Shown: positions 46,446-54,976, counted from the stretch's first letter. The stretch is DNA of 64,000 bases from Thioflexithrix psekupsensis (GCF_002149925.1 NZ_MSLT01000024.1:2501-66500), one strand, 5' to 3'. Notes: a model not told the origin generated them from the letters alone. Numbers and translations: made by a program.

Positions 46446-46849
46446 TGCGGCGATTTATCTTTTTTCGGTGGTGGTTTGTATTGGGTTTGGCGTTGATCGC
46501 GGCGATTTTATTGGGATCGTTGTGGCCAAAGCCCATGACCTTGAATGTGCCAAATGAGGATAAAGTGGTGCATTTGTTGGCTTATGCGGTATTGATGGGT
46601 TGGTTTGTGTTGCTGTATCCACGGCGGGCGTATCATCATGGATTCGCTGTGTTATTTATCGCTTTTGGTGTATTCATCGAAGGCTTACAAGCCTTGTCTG
46701 GGACTCGTTTCGCAGAATGGAGTGATGTTGCCGCTAATAGTAGCGGGGTGGCTATTGCATGGTTTTTGGGTAGGACGCGCTTGAAATGGGTGTTGTTGCG
46801 CGTGGATCATGGGCTGGCGCGGCGGTGTCGTGCGTTTGGGAAAAAGTAG
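46445..46849 (+). CDS. VanZ-like small membrane protein
   Basis: A 134-residue protein beginning at the ATG at 46445, which overlaps the uppP stop. It has about four membrane helices and the family's central motif DKVVHLLAYAVLMGWF, followed by a C-terminal basic tail. VanZ-like proteins influence glycopeptide susceptibility, but the biochemical role is unknown. It is last in the midA-uppP operon and ends just before repeat copy B. Confidence 0.82.
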   Translation: MRRFIFFRWWFVLGLALIAAILLGSLWPKPMTLNVPNEDKVVHLLAYAVLMGWFVLLYPRRAYHHGFAVLFIAFGVFIEGLQALSGTRFAEWSDVAANSSGVAIAWFLGRTRLKWVLLRVDHGLARRCRAFGKK

Positions 46850-46855
46850 GGTTTT

Positions 46856-46985
46856 TTGTCTGAATCAGAATTTACAGACACAAGAATTTTTAAAATTTAT
46901 TCTTGCAACTTATTTATTTTAAACAGATTTTTTATTCTTTAATTCTGAAAATCCTAAAATTCTGTAAATTCTGATTCTGACAGAA
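46856..46985 (-). repeat. Dispersed ~130-bp inverted-repeat element, copy B
   Basis: The reverse complement of this stretch aligns over its whole length with copies A (5901-6034) and C (48541-48687): TCTGTC ends, CAGAATTT repeats, AATAAAAAATCTGTTTAAAATAA core and the closing TTCTGATTCAGAC. It lies in the opposite orientation to copy C, and together they bracket the ATPase/nuclease pair. Confidence 0.88.
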
Positions 46986-47035
46986 TAAGTGTTTTTTGAA
47001 TCCTATTGTTTTACTATTGAGATTGGAGATTTTAA

Positions 47036-47881
47036 ATGGACTTTCATATAAAAAATAAAGGCATGATCAAAGAAGCCTTGATTCAATTAGAAGGATTAGC
47101 AGTTATTGCTGGAGAAAATGACACAGGAAAAAGCACTGTAGGTAAGGCTCTTTTTAAAGAGGTAAGAAATTATCTTGAAAACAATAAAAACACTGAAAAT
47201 ATCACACTCAATCCTAATGAGGCATTAAATTTTCCAATTTTTATTGAAACACCTGATTTATTGGCCAAATTTAATTACATAAAAAATACTAATTTACTCG
47301 CCAACCAAAGCCAACTCAACTTTCCTTTGCCAATCGAAGTGACAGATTTAATTTTGCGACTGTCACAAAAGCCCATTAAAAATAAAAACACAAGGCTATT
47401 TCAACGCATTAAGAATATTATTGAAGGTGAAATTTATTATGATTTTGCAAAAGATGATATTTTTTACAAAAAAGGCAATTTACGCCTTGAAATGTATCAG
47501 ACTTCAAATGGCATCAAGATGTTTGGTTTTTTTCAGATGTTGATTTTAAATGAAAGTCTCAAACAAGGGACTGTGTTAATATTAGATGAGCCTGAAGTAC
47601 ATTTGCATCCTAAATGGCAATTATTGTTAGCGGAATTTATTATTATTTTAATTCAAGAACTTAAAATAAAAGTGTTAGTCACTTCCCATAGTCCATACGT
47701 AATAGATGCTTTAAAATATTATGCTGATCAGGCGAAAATTGCCTGTCGTTTTTATTTGGCCGAAAAACAGGATCAAGCAGCTTTTATTTACGATGTGACC
47801 AGAGATGTCTCCCCTATTTTTGAGAAACTCACAGAGCCTTTAGCACAGTTGAGAAGAATGAAGTTAGGATTAACGCCATGA
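47036..47881 (+). CDS. Compact SMC/OLD-like AAA ATPase of a two-gene island
   Basis: A 281-residue ABC/SMC-type ATPase, AT-rich in codon use compared with its neighbours. Walker A is AGENDTGKST (25-34, Lys32), Walker B VLILDEPEVHLHP with Asp184/Glu185, and the D-loop/H-like TSHSPYVIDAL. The middle part between them is short, so the protein is a minimal version of OLD-type ATPases with no TOPRIM nuclease. It has a GGAG ribosome site seven bases before the ATG. Its stop overlaps the start of the nuclease-like gene (ATGA), so the two are coupled. Likely a defence ATPase, by inference. Confidence 0.85.
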   Translation: MDFHIKNKGMIKEALIQLEGLAVIAGENDTGKSTVGKALFKEVRNYLENNKNTENITLNPNEALNFPIFIETPDLLAKFNYIKNTNLLANQSQLNFPLPIEVTDLILRLSQKPIKNKNTRLFQRIKNIIEGEIYYDFAKDDIFYKKGNLRLEMYQTSNGIKMFGFFQMLILNESLKQGTVLILDEPEVHLHPKWQLLLAEFIIILIQELKIKVLVTSHSPYVIDALKYYADQAKIACRFYLAEKQDQAAFIYDVTRDVSPIFEKLTEPLAQLRRMKLGLTP

Positions 47882-48500
47882 CCTTATCAGATATTGAAGA
47901 ATTATTTCAACAAAAATATTCAGATTGCTTTGATACACTGTCAGAAATATCTTACGATATTTCAAATAAAGTTATTTTATGCAATTTTAAAAATAAGTTT
48001 ATTAACTTTGATAAAGTTGCTAAAAAGTATCATCATAGTTGGCCATCAACGGATATGATATTTTTTGATTTGCATGGAGAATATATTGTATTTGTAGAAT
48101 ATAAAAATGCAAAAAAAATGACAAAAAAAAAATTAGAACGAAGCTTTTTGAAAGTGTTGCGCTTTTGCATGAAATTTTAAAATCTGACGAAATTTTAAAT
48201 CCTAAATTAAAACCAATTTCTAAAACAGATTTTTGGCAATTTAAGACTTATCTTGTTTTTGTTACTAGCAAAGAAAATAATAAATCTCAGATAGATTATA
48301 GAAAAAGTATGGCCTCACAATATATGGGATCAGAAGGTATTTTAGACATTTTAGAAAAAAACATCATTTCAGAAAAAAACATCATTATGTATGGATTTGA
48401 GCAGTATAAATCATGGCTTTTTGATGAAGTTAAAACTCCTTTTTGTGATGAATTTGCAGAGTTTATGGAAAAAGAATTTAAAATTAAGCTAGAAACTTGA
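47878..48500 (+). pseudogene. PD-(D/E)xK-like nuclease partner, interrupted by a frameshift in an A10 run
   Basis: Two overlapping frames join into one ~207-residue protein if one base is gained in the run of ten A at 48123-48132: the first frame ends at 48180, the second continues from about 48130 to 48500. The first part contains Asp59 and Asp64 followed by VEYKN (Glu74, Lys76), the spacing of a PD-(D/E)xK nuclease core. The second part (KLFESVALLHEIL and onward) continues smoothly, including the C-terminal FAEFMEKEFKIK. It overlaps the ATPase gene by 4 bases. The shift may be a real mutation, programmed slippage or a sequencing error, so I call it a disrupted gene. Confidence 0.7.
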
Positions 48501-48540
48501 TGAATTATACACCTGAATATAGCAAAATTAAGCCATTTAT

Positions 48541-48687
48541 AAAATTTTTCTGTCTGAATCAGAATTGACAGAATTTTAGGATTTTCAGAATTAAAGAATA
48601 AAAAATCTGTTTAAAATAAGTGACTTACAAGAATAAATTTTGAAATTTTTTTAATTCTGTAAATTCTGATTCTGACAGAAAAATTTT
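48541..48687 (+). repeat. Dispersed ~130-bp inverted-repeat element, copy C
   Basis: The best-preserved copy: the inverted ends extend to AAAATTTTTCTGTC and GACAGAAAAATTTT. The internal asymmetric core matches copy A in the same orientation. It lies 40 bases after the nuclease-like gene. Confidence 0.88.
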
Positions 48688-48710
48688 ATGAATGACTTAA
48701 TTTTGGTATA

Positions 48711-48753
48711 GGAGGGGGCTAGGGGGTGGTAGAAAAGTGAAAATTCTGAACGT
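48711..48753 (-). repeat. Half copy of the G-rich repeat found at 62866-62907
   Basis: GGAGGGGGCTAGGGGGTGGT followed by AGAAAAGTGAAAATTCTGAACG matches the reverse complement of 62866-62907 almost base for base. Here only one arm is present, just upstream of the photolyase gene. Confidence 0.75.
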
Positions 48754-48803
48754 TTTTTAGTGTCTGAATATTTTTGTTTAACTACTTAAATCCATCAATC
48801 ATT

Positions 48804-50252
48804 ATGAATATTGCCTTGATATGGTTTCGGCGTGATTTGCGTCTGCATGACAATCCTGCATTGAGCTACGCTGTACAACAAGGGTATCACCTGCTGCCCG
48901 TTTATTTGTATGCGCCCGAAGAAGAATTGCCGTGGTCGCCGGGTGCGGCCAGTCGTTGGTGGTTGCATCACAGTTTGTTTGAACTACGAAAACAGTTGCA
49001 ACAACAGCAATTGCCCCTGTTATTATTCAAAACACAAAATAGTTTGCAGACTTTACAACAACTTATCACACACACTGGCGCAAAAGCGGTGTTTTGGAAT
49101 CGTTGTTATGAGCCTATTTTACAAAAGCGCGATGAACAAATTAAACAGCAATTGCGCCAACTTGGGCTAGAAGTGCGTAGTTTTAATGGTTTTTTGCTGC
49201 ATGAACCGTGGACGGTGCAAACGCAACAACATACGCCTTTTAAAGTATTCACTCCGTATTGGAATGCCTGTCAAAAACAAACCATTTCTATTACTCCCCT
49301 GCCAAAAATATCTGATATATCAACAGCTTGTGCGCCTTCTGAGACATTTTCTTTTCCGAATACTTGTGATTTGGCTGAATTAGATTTGTTGCCGCGAGTG
49401 AATTGGACGGAAGGATTGGCGGCCACGTGGGCTATTGGTGAGGTGGCTGCCTTAGCCCAATTGCAACGCTTGTGTCAGGATAAATTGGCCGATTATCAAG
49501 CGCGTCGTGATTTTCCCGGTAGTGATGGCGTGTCGCGGCTATCGCCTTATTTGCATTTTGGCGAGCTTTCAGTGCGACAAGTGTATTATGAAGTGCAACG
49601 GACGATGGCGAATAATCCAGAATGTCGCAAGGGGGGAGAAAGTTTATTGCGACAGTTGTATTGGCGGGAATTTGCGTGGCATTTGCTCTACCATTTTCCT
49701 TATACCAGCGAATATCCGTTGTACGATAAATTTTCAGCTCTGTTTTCTTGTAAAACAGATAAGGATCAATTAACCGCGTGGCAAACCGGACACACCGGCT
49801 ATCCCATCGTTGATGCCGGAATGCGGGAGTTGTGGCATACGGGATGGATGCACAATCGAGTGCGCATGTTAGTGGCTTCTTTATTGACTAAAAACATGGG
49901 GATAAGTTGGTTAGAGGGCGCGAAATGGTTTTGGGATACTTTGGTGGATGCCGATTTAGCGAATAATACACTTGGTTGGCAATGGGTAGCGGGTTGTGGT
50001 GCAGATGCTGCACCGTATTATCGTTTTTTTAATCCGCAAACACAAAGTGAAAAATTTGATCCCCAAGCAAATTACATTCGACGTTGGCTGCCTGAATTCG
50101 CCCATTTAGACGAGCGTGCCTGTCACAATCCCACTGCGCTACAACGAATACCGTTGAATTATCCCGCGCCTATCGTCGATTACAAAAGTTCCCGCGAAAC
50201 CGCTTTAGCCGCTTATGGGCGTTTAAAACAGGAATCCTCTCGACAAAAATAA
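48804..50252 (+). CDS. phrB: Deoxyribodipyrimidine photolyase (CPD photolyase)
   Basis: Light-driven repair of cyclobutane pyrimidine dimers. The ATG at 48804 is chosen because MNIALIWFRRDLRLHDNPAL is the family start; 482 residues is normal. The N-terminal antenna-binding Rossmann domain is followed by the FAD-binding helical domain with LRQLYWREFAWH, WQTGHTGYPIVDAGMREL, TGWMHNRVRM and the ANNTLGWQWVAG electron-transfer region. It implies exposure to sunlight. Confidence 0.95.
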   Translation: MNIALIWFRRDLRLHDNPALSYAVQQGYHLLPVYLYAPEEELPWSPGAASRWWLHHSLFELRKQLQQQQLPLLLFKTQNSLQTLQQLITHTGAKAVFWNRCYEPILQKRDEQIKQQLRQLGLEVRSFNGFLLHEPWTVQTQQHTPFKVFTPYWNACQKQTISITPLPKISDISTACAPSETFSFPNTCDLAELDLLPRVNWTEGLAATWAIGEVAALAQLQRLCQDKLADYQARRDFPGSDGVSRLSPYLHFGELSVRQVYYEVQRTMANNPECRKGGESLLRQLYWREFAWHLLYHFPYTSEYPLYDKFSALFSCKTDKDQLTAWQTGHTGYPIVDAGMRELWHTGWMHNRVRMLVASLLTKNMGISWLEGAKWFWDTLVDADLANNTLGWQWVAGCGADAAPYYRFFNPQTQSEKFDPQANYIRRWLPEFAHLDERACHNPTALQRIPLNYPAPIVDYKSSRETALAAYGRLKQESSRQK

Positions 50253-50395
50253 GCCTTATATTAATTAATATATTTTTTAATAGAAATTTATATATGATTA
50301 TCAATCAGTTAAAAGTAATTTGTAAATGTTATGAATTTTAATAAAATGGAACATTTCCTGCATAATATAGGTCGCTAAACGTAGTAAGTGTTCTT

Positions 50396-50433
50396 AGCCC
50401 GCTTTGGATCGAATCGAAGCGGGCTTTTTTTTC
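50396..50433 (+). terminator. Terminator between phrB and cysB
   Basis: AGCCCGCTT (50396-50405) pairs with AAGCGGGCT (50417-50425) and is followed by eight T. It terminates rightward transcription from phrB, though it lies 144 bases after its stop. A CATAATATAG sequence at about 50361-50370 could start a short RNA ending here. Confidence 0.85.
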
Positions 50434-50435
50434 GC

Positions 50436-51420
50436 TTAATATTCGGGTAACACGACATCATGAAATAATTGTTCAATGGCATGATGATGGGGTTGTTTTG
50501 TGGCGAGAAGTACTTTTTCTCTGGTCAAATGTGGTGCAAAATATTCAATAAAATCATACATATATTCTCGTAAAAATAAGCCTCGTCGAAAACCGATTTT
50601 TGTTACACTGGCTTCAAATAAATGGCTGGCATCTAAAGCGGTTAAATCTTGATCTTCTTTGGGGTTATAAGACATTTTGGCCACGATGCCCACGCCCAAA
50701 CCCAAACGCACATAAGTCTTAATCACATCGGCATCCACTGCCGTAAATACCACGTGCGGCCGCAAATGGGCTTCTCTAAAGGCTTGATCTAATTGGGAAC
50801 GTCCCGTGAATCCAAACACGTAAGTCACCAACGGATGGCACGCCAACGTCGCTAAATCAATCGTATCTACTGCGGCCAACGGGTGATCTCGCGGAACTAA
50901 AATACAACGATTCCAGCGATAACAAGGCATCATAATTAAATCTTTAAATAATTCAAAGGCTTCTGTGGCAATGGCAAAATCCACCTGTCCTTGAGCGGCT
51001 AAGGCGCAAATTTGCGTAGGCGTGCCTTGTTGCATCTGCAAAATCACTTTAGGATAACGCCCAATAAAACGCCGCACCACCGCAGGCAAAGCATAACGCG
51101 CTTGTGTATGGGTGGTGGCAATGGGACAATTGTCCTTGTTGATCGGTTTGGTGATCGCGGTGTTCTTCGGCAATACGCTTAATATTTTGCGTATGTTGTA
51201 AAATTTCCCGTGCCAATATCACAATGTCCGCGCCCGCGTCGGTTAAACCCGTTAATTGTTTGCCCGACCGAGTGAATAATTTAACGCCTAATTCTTCTTC
51301 TAAGGCTTGAATTTGTTTACTGATACCGGGTTGTGAGGTATAAATGGCATCGGCGGTGGTGGAAATGTTTAATTCATGTTTAACAATTTCACATAAATAA
51401 CGTAATTGTTGTAATTTCAT
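50436..51420 (-). pseudogene. cysB: LysR-type regulator CysB, disrupted by a one-base frameshift
   Basis: CysB activates sulfur assimilation genes when N-acetylserine is present. The N-terminal 100 residues (MKLQQLRYLCEIVKHELNIS, start 51420) and the C-terminal co-inducer domain (ATTHTQARYALP, FGFTGRSQLDQAF, VRLGLGVGIVAKM, KIGFRRG) are both typical CysB, but are in different frames. Removing one base from the GGG at 51123-51125 joins them into a continuous 327-residue protein, the normal length. A true pseudogene or a sequencing error cannot be separated here. The rest of the gene is well preserved, so the change is recent. Confidence 0.88.
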
Positions 51421-51476
51421 AATGATTTTATAACCTCTTTAAACGGCATTTAAAGATTGAATCAAGGATAATTTTA

Positions 51477-51917
51477 ATGATTGGCTTATTGCAGCGAGTG
51501 ACACAAGCCCAAGTGACCGTAGAAAAACAAGTGATTGCCAGTATTAATCATGGTTTATTGGTGTTGGTTGGGATAGAAAAACAGGACACGGAAGAAACGG
51601 CGAATCGTTTATTAACGCGCTTATTACATTATCGGGTTTTTGCGGATGAACAAGGTAAAATGAATTTGAGCCTACAAGCGTGTCAAGGCGAATTACTTCT
51701 TGTAACACAATTTACTCTCGCTGCGGATACGCAAAAAGGAGCGCGTCCTAGTTTTTCCACCGCTGCGCCGCCTGCGCAGGGATTGGCCTTGTTTAGTTAT
51801 TTGTGTGAACAGGCGGGGCGCGCTCATTCTGTGGTGGAAACGGGAGATTTTGGCGCAAATATGCAGGTCAGTTTGGTCAATGATGGCCCTGTTACATTTT
51901 GGTTACAAGCGAAGTAA
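51477..51917 (+). CDS. dtd: D-aminoacyl-tRNA deacylase Dtd
   Basis: Removes D-amino acids mis-charged to tRNA. The 146-residue protein has both active-site segments: VTQFTLAAD (about 78-86, the SQFTL-type motif) and NDGPVTF near the C-terminus, which supplies the Gly-cisPro partner loop. Followed within five bases by the permease gene. Confidence 0.96.
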   Translation: MIGLLQRVTQAQVTVEKQVIASINHGLLVLVGIEKQDTEETANRLLTRLLHYRVFADEQGKMNLSLQACQGELLLVTQFTLAADTQKGARPSFSTAAPPAQGLALFSYLCEQAGRAHSVVETGDFGANMQVSLVNDGPVTFWLQAK

Positions 51918-51921
51918 TGGG

Positions 51922-52920
51922 ATGCAATTTATTATTTTACTGGGATTATTGTTGGTGGTGTTGTGGGGATCGTTGTTGGTGGGCAGTGTGGAATTGTCAC
52001 TGACAAAAATTATTAACCAATTGTTTAATATGCCATTTTTGCCGAATTTTGAAGCGTCCATTGAAGCCACTATTGTGTGGTCGATTCGTTTGCCGCGAAT
52101 TTTAACCGCGGCTTGTGTGGGTGCGGCTTTAGCGGTGGCTGGGGCGCAAATGCAGAGTTTACTGCAAAACCCGTTGGCTTCACCGGGTTTATTGGGCAGT
52201 AGTTCAGGTGCGGCTTTGGGTGCGGTGATGGCGATTACATGGGGATGGGCGAGTTGGGCGGTGTGGGCGTTGCCGGTGATGGCGGTTGTGGGGGCTTTTG
52301 TGGCGTTATTTGTGGTTTATGCGTTATCTGTACGACATGGACGTGCGTCTGTGATGACGTTATTACTAGCGGGAATTGCGGTGAATGCGTTTATTGGCGC
52401 ATTAACGTCATTGGTGATTACTTTAGTGTGGCAAGATTATGAAATGGCCGGACAGATTATTTTTTGGTTATTGGGCAGTTTAGAAAGTCGCACATGGTTA
52501 CATGTTTTGTTGGTTGCGCCTGCTGTGATAATCGGGGTGGGCGTGGCAATGTTATATGCGCGAGAATTAGATATTTTTTTAATGGGACAAGAAACGGCAG
52601 AAAGTTTAGGCGTGGCGACGGAATCGATTCACCGAATTATTTTATTAAATACAGCATTATTAACAGGTTGTGCGGTGGCGGTGAGTGGTGTAATTGGATT
52701 TGTGGGGTTAATTATTCCGCATTTGGTGCGAATGTTCTGGGGGCCGCGCCATCGTTATTTGTTGCCGATTTGTGCCATTATGGGGGCGATTTTTTTGGTG
52801 TTAATGGACACTTTAGCGCGAACGTTATTATCGCCGCAAGAAATTAGAATTGGTATTTTAACAGCATTATTAGGCGCGCCTTTTTTTCTTTTTTTATTAT
52901 TGCGTCAGCGGGAATTTTAG
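51922..52920 (+). CDS. FecCD-family ABC permease (iron-siderophore or cobalamin type)
   Basis: Inner-membrane permease with about ten helices; 332 residues from the ATG at 51922 (a longer frame overlaps dtd and is not used). Family hallmarks are RLPRILTAACVGAALAVAGAQMQ, NPLASPGLLGSSSGA and the C-terminal GFVGLIIPHLVR. A binding protein and ATPase normally accompany it, but neither lies nearby, so the transporter is incomplete here or encoded in pieces. Confidence 0.92.
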   Translation: MQFIILLGLLLVVLWGSLLVGSVELSLTKIINQLFNMPFLPNFEASIEATIVWSIRLPRILTAACVGAALAVAGAQMQSLLQNPLASPGLLGSSSGAALGAVMAITWGWASWAVWALPVMAVVGAFVALFVVYALSVRHGRASVMTLLLAGIAVNAFIGALTSLVITLVWQDYEMAGQIIFWLLGSLESRTWLHVLLVAPAVIIGVGVAMLYARELDIFLMGQETAESLGVATESIHRIILLNTALLTGCAVAVSGVIGFVGLIIPHLVRMFWGPRHRYLLPICAIMGAIFLVLMDTLARTLLSPQEIRIGILTALLGAPFFLFLLLRQREF

Positions 52921-52955
52921 AGCCTATATAAGAATTTTATTTATAACTAATTTTT

Positions 52956-53100
52956 TTAAGTTGAAGACTTTATCTCCACTGTACAGTCATAAATCTCCTC
53001 TAAATACTTAACAAACTCACCCCGATAAGTTTTATCTGCCCAGATATGGTTTATATTAAATTTTAAAAAAACTTGATAAGTTAGTTTTGGCATAGGCTCT
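52956..53100 (-). pseudogene. Transposase C-terminal remnant (IS5-like)
   Basis: On the minus strand a frame ending at a stop at 52956-52958 reads NINHIWADKTYRGEFVKYLEE then CTVEIKSS, resembling the last conserved block of IS5-family DDE transposases (ADxxYxGEFVxWxxE...EIV). There is no start, no N-terminal catalytic part and no inverted repeat, so it is a fragment. Assignment from pattern memory only. Confidence 0.45.
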
Positions 53101-53171
53101 ATGACTGCGGTTTGTACTTTTTTACGGTTGCGGCAGCGAGTGGCATGAGGATTATTTTTTGGAGTAAGGCT

Positions 53172-54140
53172 ATGAATCGTATGAAAGTATTTCTTTTTAT
53201 GTTGGCTTGTTGTTGGCTGTTTTGGCTGTTTCCGTCACCATTCAGCCTCAACATCACTGTACGCGACGACGACGGGCATCCGGTATCTGGTGCTACAGTA
53301 AGCGGCTCTTTCTACCGAGACAGGGTCTTTATGGGGATTAAATCGCCTTTTCACCGCGGTGAAACCGATGAAAACGGCTTTGTTAGGTTGTATGGCAGCG
53401 ATAACCTTTATGTCGATGTATGGGCAAGAAAAGATGGCTATTATGACACCACGCACCAAGTCCTTGTGCGCGGTGGAGTCCCAGATCAGGTGCAAGTATT
53501 GCTGCGAAAAAAACACAACCCTATCGCCATGCACGCACGACATGCCAATATCACGTTGCCTGAATACAACCGCGAATTCGGTTACGACCTTTTGAAGGGT
53601 GATCTGGTGATGCCGGGGCGCAATGGTGTCAATACGGATATTATCCTGCGTGTGGATCGCTGGACACCCAGACCAGAAGAGCTAGGCGCGGAACTGACAA
53701 TTCGGTTTCCACATCAAATGGATGGGCAGGTCCCAATGGAGCTTAAAGATGTCTGGGGGACTAGCGACTTCAAGACGGCCTATGCCGCACCGGAAGATGG
53801 GTACGCTGGCATCCTTCAAGCCAGCTTCAAAGATCGACTCGGACCCGGTCCTGGCTCTCGATTCGGTGCCGAAGGGCATTATGAGAAAATCAACATTAAC
53901 AAACCATTTTTCATGCGCATCCGCTCCGGGACGGACGAAAACGGCAGGATGTTGGCGAACTACTGCAAGGTGGCACCCGGGGTTAACATTCACAGGTGGG
54001 GACGGACATCGCCCATGCCAACCGTCGTGATGCGCCACTACTGCAACCCGGTGCCGAACGACCGCAACGTCGAGTTCGACATCCGGCGCAATCTGATTAA
54101 GAGACCAAAGGAAGATACTTACGCGGTGAATGAACCTTGA
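53172..54140 (+). CDS. Secreted or membrane-anchored protein with carboxypeptidase-regulatory-like domain
   Basis: A 322-residue protein starting at the ATG at 53172 with GGAG seven bases upstream. Residues about 4-23 form a hydrophobic signal/anchor, and residues about 28-115 look like a beta-sandwich of the CarboxypepD_reg/Cna-B type (ITVRDDDGHPVSGATVSG, then GFVRLYG and VLVRGG). The rest has no motif I know. GC content is visibly higher than in flanking DNA, and it lies between transposase and toxin remnants, suggesting recent transfer. No enzyme activity can be inferred. Confidence 0.75.
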   Translation: MNRMKVFLFMLACCWLFWLFPSPFSLNITVRDDDGHPVSGATVSGSFYRDRVFMGIKSPFHRGETDENGFVRLYGSDNLYVDVWARKDGYYDTTHQVLVRGGVPDQVQVLLRKKHNPIAMHARHANITLPEYNREFGYDLLKGDLVMPGRNGVNTDIILRVDRWTPRPEELGAELTIRFPHQMDGQVPMELKDVWGTSDFKTAYAAPEDGYAGILQASFKDRLGPGPGSRFGAEGHYEKININKPFFMRIRSGTDENGRMLANYCKVAPGVNIHRWGRTSPMPTVVMRHYCNPVPNDRNVEFDIRRNLIKRPKEDTYAVNEP

Positions 54141-54192
54141 GGGATTTTGTTCTGCTTGTTTCTTTCATTCCCACGTTCCAGCGTCCGTTTAG

Positions 54193-54300
54193 GTTTTGAC
54201 ACTGGGTCATCTTGTGGTATCTTTTGCGGAAAAAGGTGATGCTATTCGCATTATTTCGGCAAGATGTATGAGCAAACGGGAGCGTAGAGCTTATGAATAA
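54193..54300 (+). pseudogene. BrnT-type toxin C-terminal remnant
   Basis: The frame ending at the stop 54298-54300 reads VLTLGHLVVSFAEKGD then RIISARCMSKRERRAYE, which matches the C-terminal part of BrnT toxins (RIISAR with KRER). Upstream, the frame has a stop at 54190-54192 and no start, so only the end of the gene is left. The antitoxin brnA is not seen after it. It lies in the 310-base gap before the DUF4160 gene. Confidence 0.6.
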
Positions 54301-54345
54301 TGAATAGGATACATCCTGAACCCACACCATTTTCTTGCTGAGACT

Positions 54346-54387
54346 CGACGTGGCACGTCGTGACTGCATTCCCACATCGCATGTGGG
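54346..54387. repeat. Two adjacent palindromes before the DUF4160 gene
   Basis: CGACGTGGCACGTCG (54346-54360) is a near-perfect palindrome; 11 bases later CCCACATcgcATGTGGG (54371-54387) forms a second hairpin. The second resembles the hairpin at 63064-63092 and belongs to the short dispersed 'TTCCCACATG' family. A TATAAT follows at 54404-54409 and may drive the DUF4160 gene. Confidence 0.6.
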
Positions 54388-54450
54388 GACGAGGAAAATA
54401 CGCTATAATAAAGAAACGATTTTAACGCGGTTGCAAAACAAGGGGCAAAC

Positions 54451-54699
54451 ATGCCAGAAATAACAAGGTTTTACGGTATTATTATCAAACTATTTTTTGG
54501 AGACCATCCACCACCACATTTTCATGCTGTGTATGATGAATACAATGCTATTTTTGATATGGAAACGTTGAAAATGATTGAAGGCGATTTACCGAGTCGT
54601 GCTGAGAAAATGGTACTTGAATGGAGCGCACAACATCAACAAGCACTGCTTGAAATGTGGAATACCCAAAATTTCCATAAACTTCCACCATTGAGATAA
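54451..54699 (+). CDS. DUF4160 small protein (toxin-antitoxin-like pair, first gene)
   Basis: An 82-residue protein with the DUF4160 pattern: MPEITRFYGIIIKLFFGDHPPPHFH, where the HPPPHFH-type segment is the hallmark, followed by WSAQHQQALLEMW. AAGGGG lies five bases before the ATG. It is followed after five bases by a DUF2442 gene, a common two-gene module that behaves like a type II toxin-antitoxin unit; which one is toxic is not established. Confidence 0.88.
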   Translation: MPEITRFYGIIIKLFFGDHPPPHFHAVYDEYNAIFDMETLKMIEGDLPSRAEKMVLEWSAQHQQALLEMWNTQNFHKLPPLR

Positions 54700-54704
54700 T
54701 TTAT

Positions 54705-54950
54705 ATGCAATATCCCAAAATTAAATCTGCATTGGCTATTGATGACCATACGTTATTGGTTGAGTTTTCCAACGCAGAAAAACGTCAATACGACATTACA
54801 AAGTTATTAGAAAATAAAATGTTTTCCCCGCTAAAAAATCCTAGTTTTTTCAAAAACTTCAAAGTAGATTCAACAGGATATGCCATTATTTGGAATGAGG
54901 ACATTGATATAAGTAAATATGAAATTTGGCAACACGGCGGCACGGGATAA
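54705..54950 (+). CDS. DUF2442 small protein (toxin-antitoxin-like pair, second gene)
   Basis: An 81-residue protein of the DUF2442 family: ALAIDDHTLLVEFSNAEKRQYD in the N-terminal half and GYAIIWNEDIDISKYEIWQHG at the end. Always found beside DUF4160 or toxin-like genes. A hairpin terminator follows 27 bases after its stop. Confidence 0.88.
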   Translation: MQYPKIKSALAIDDHTLLVEFSNAEKRQYDITKLLENKMFSPLKNPSFFKNFKVDSTGYAIIWNEDIDISKYEIWQHGGTG

Positions 54951-54976
54951 AATACGAAGTCGAACGCGACATTTTG

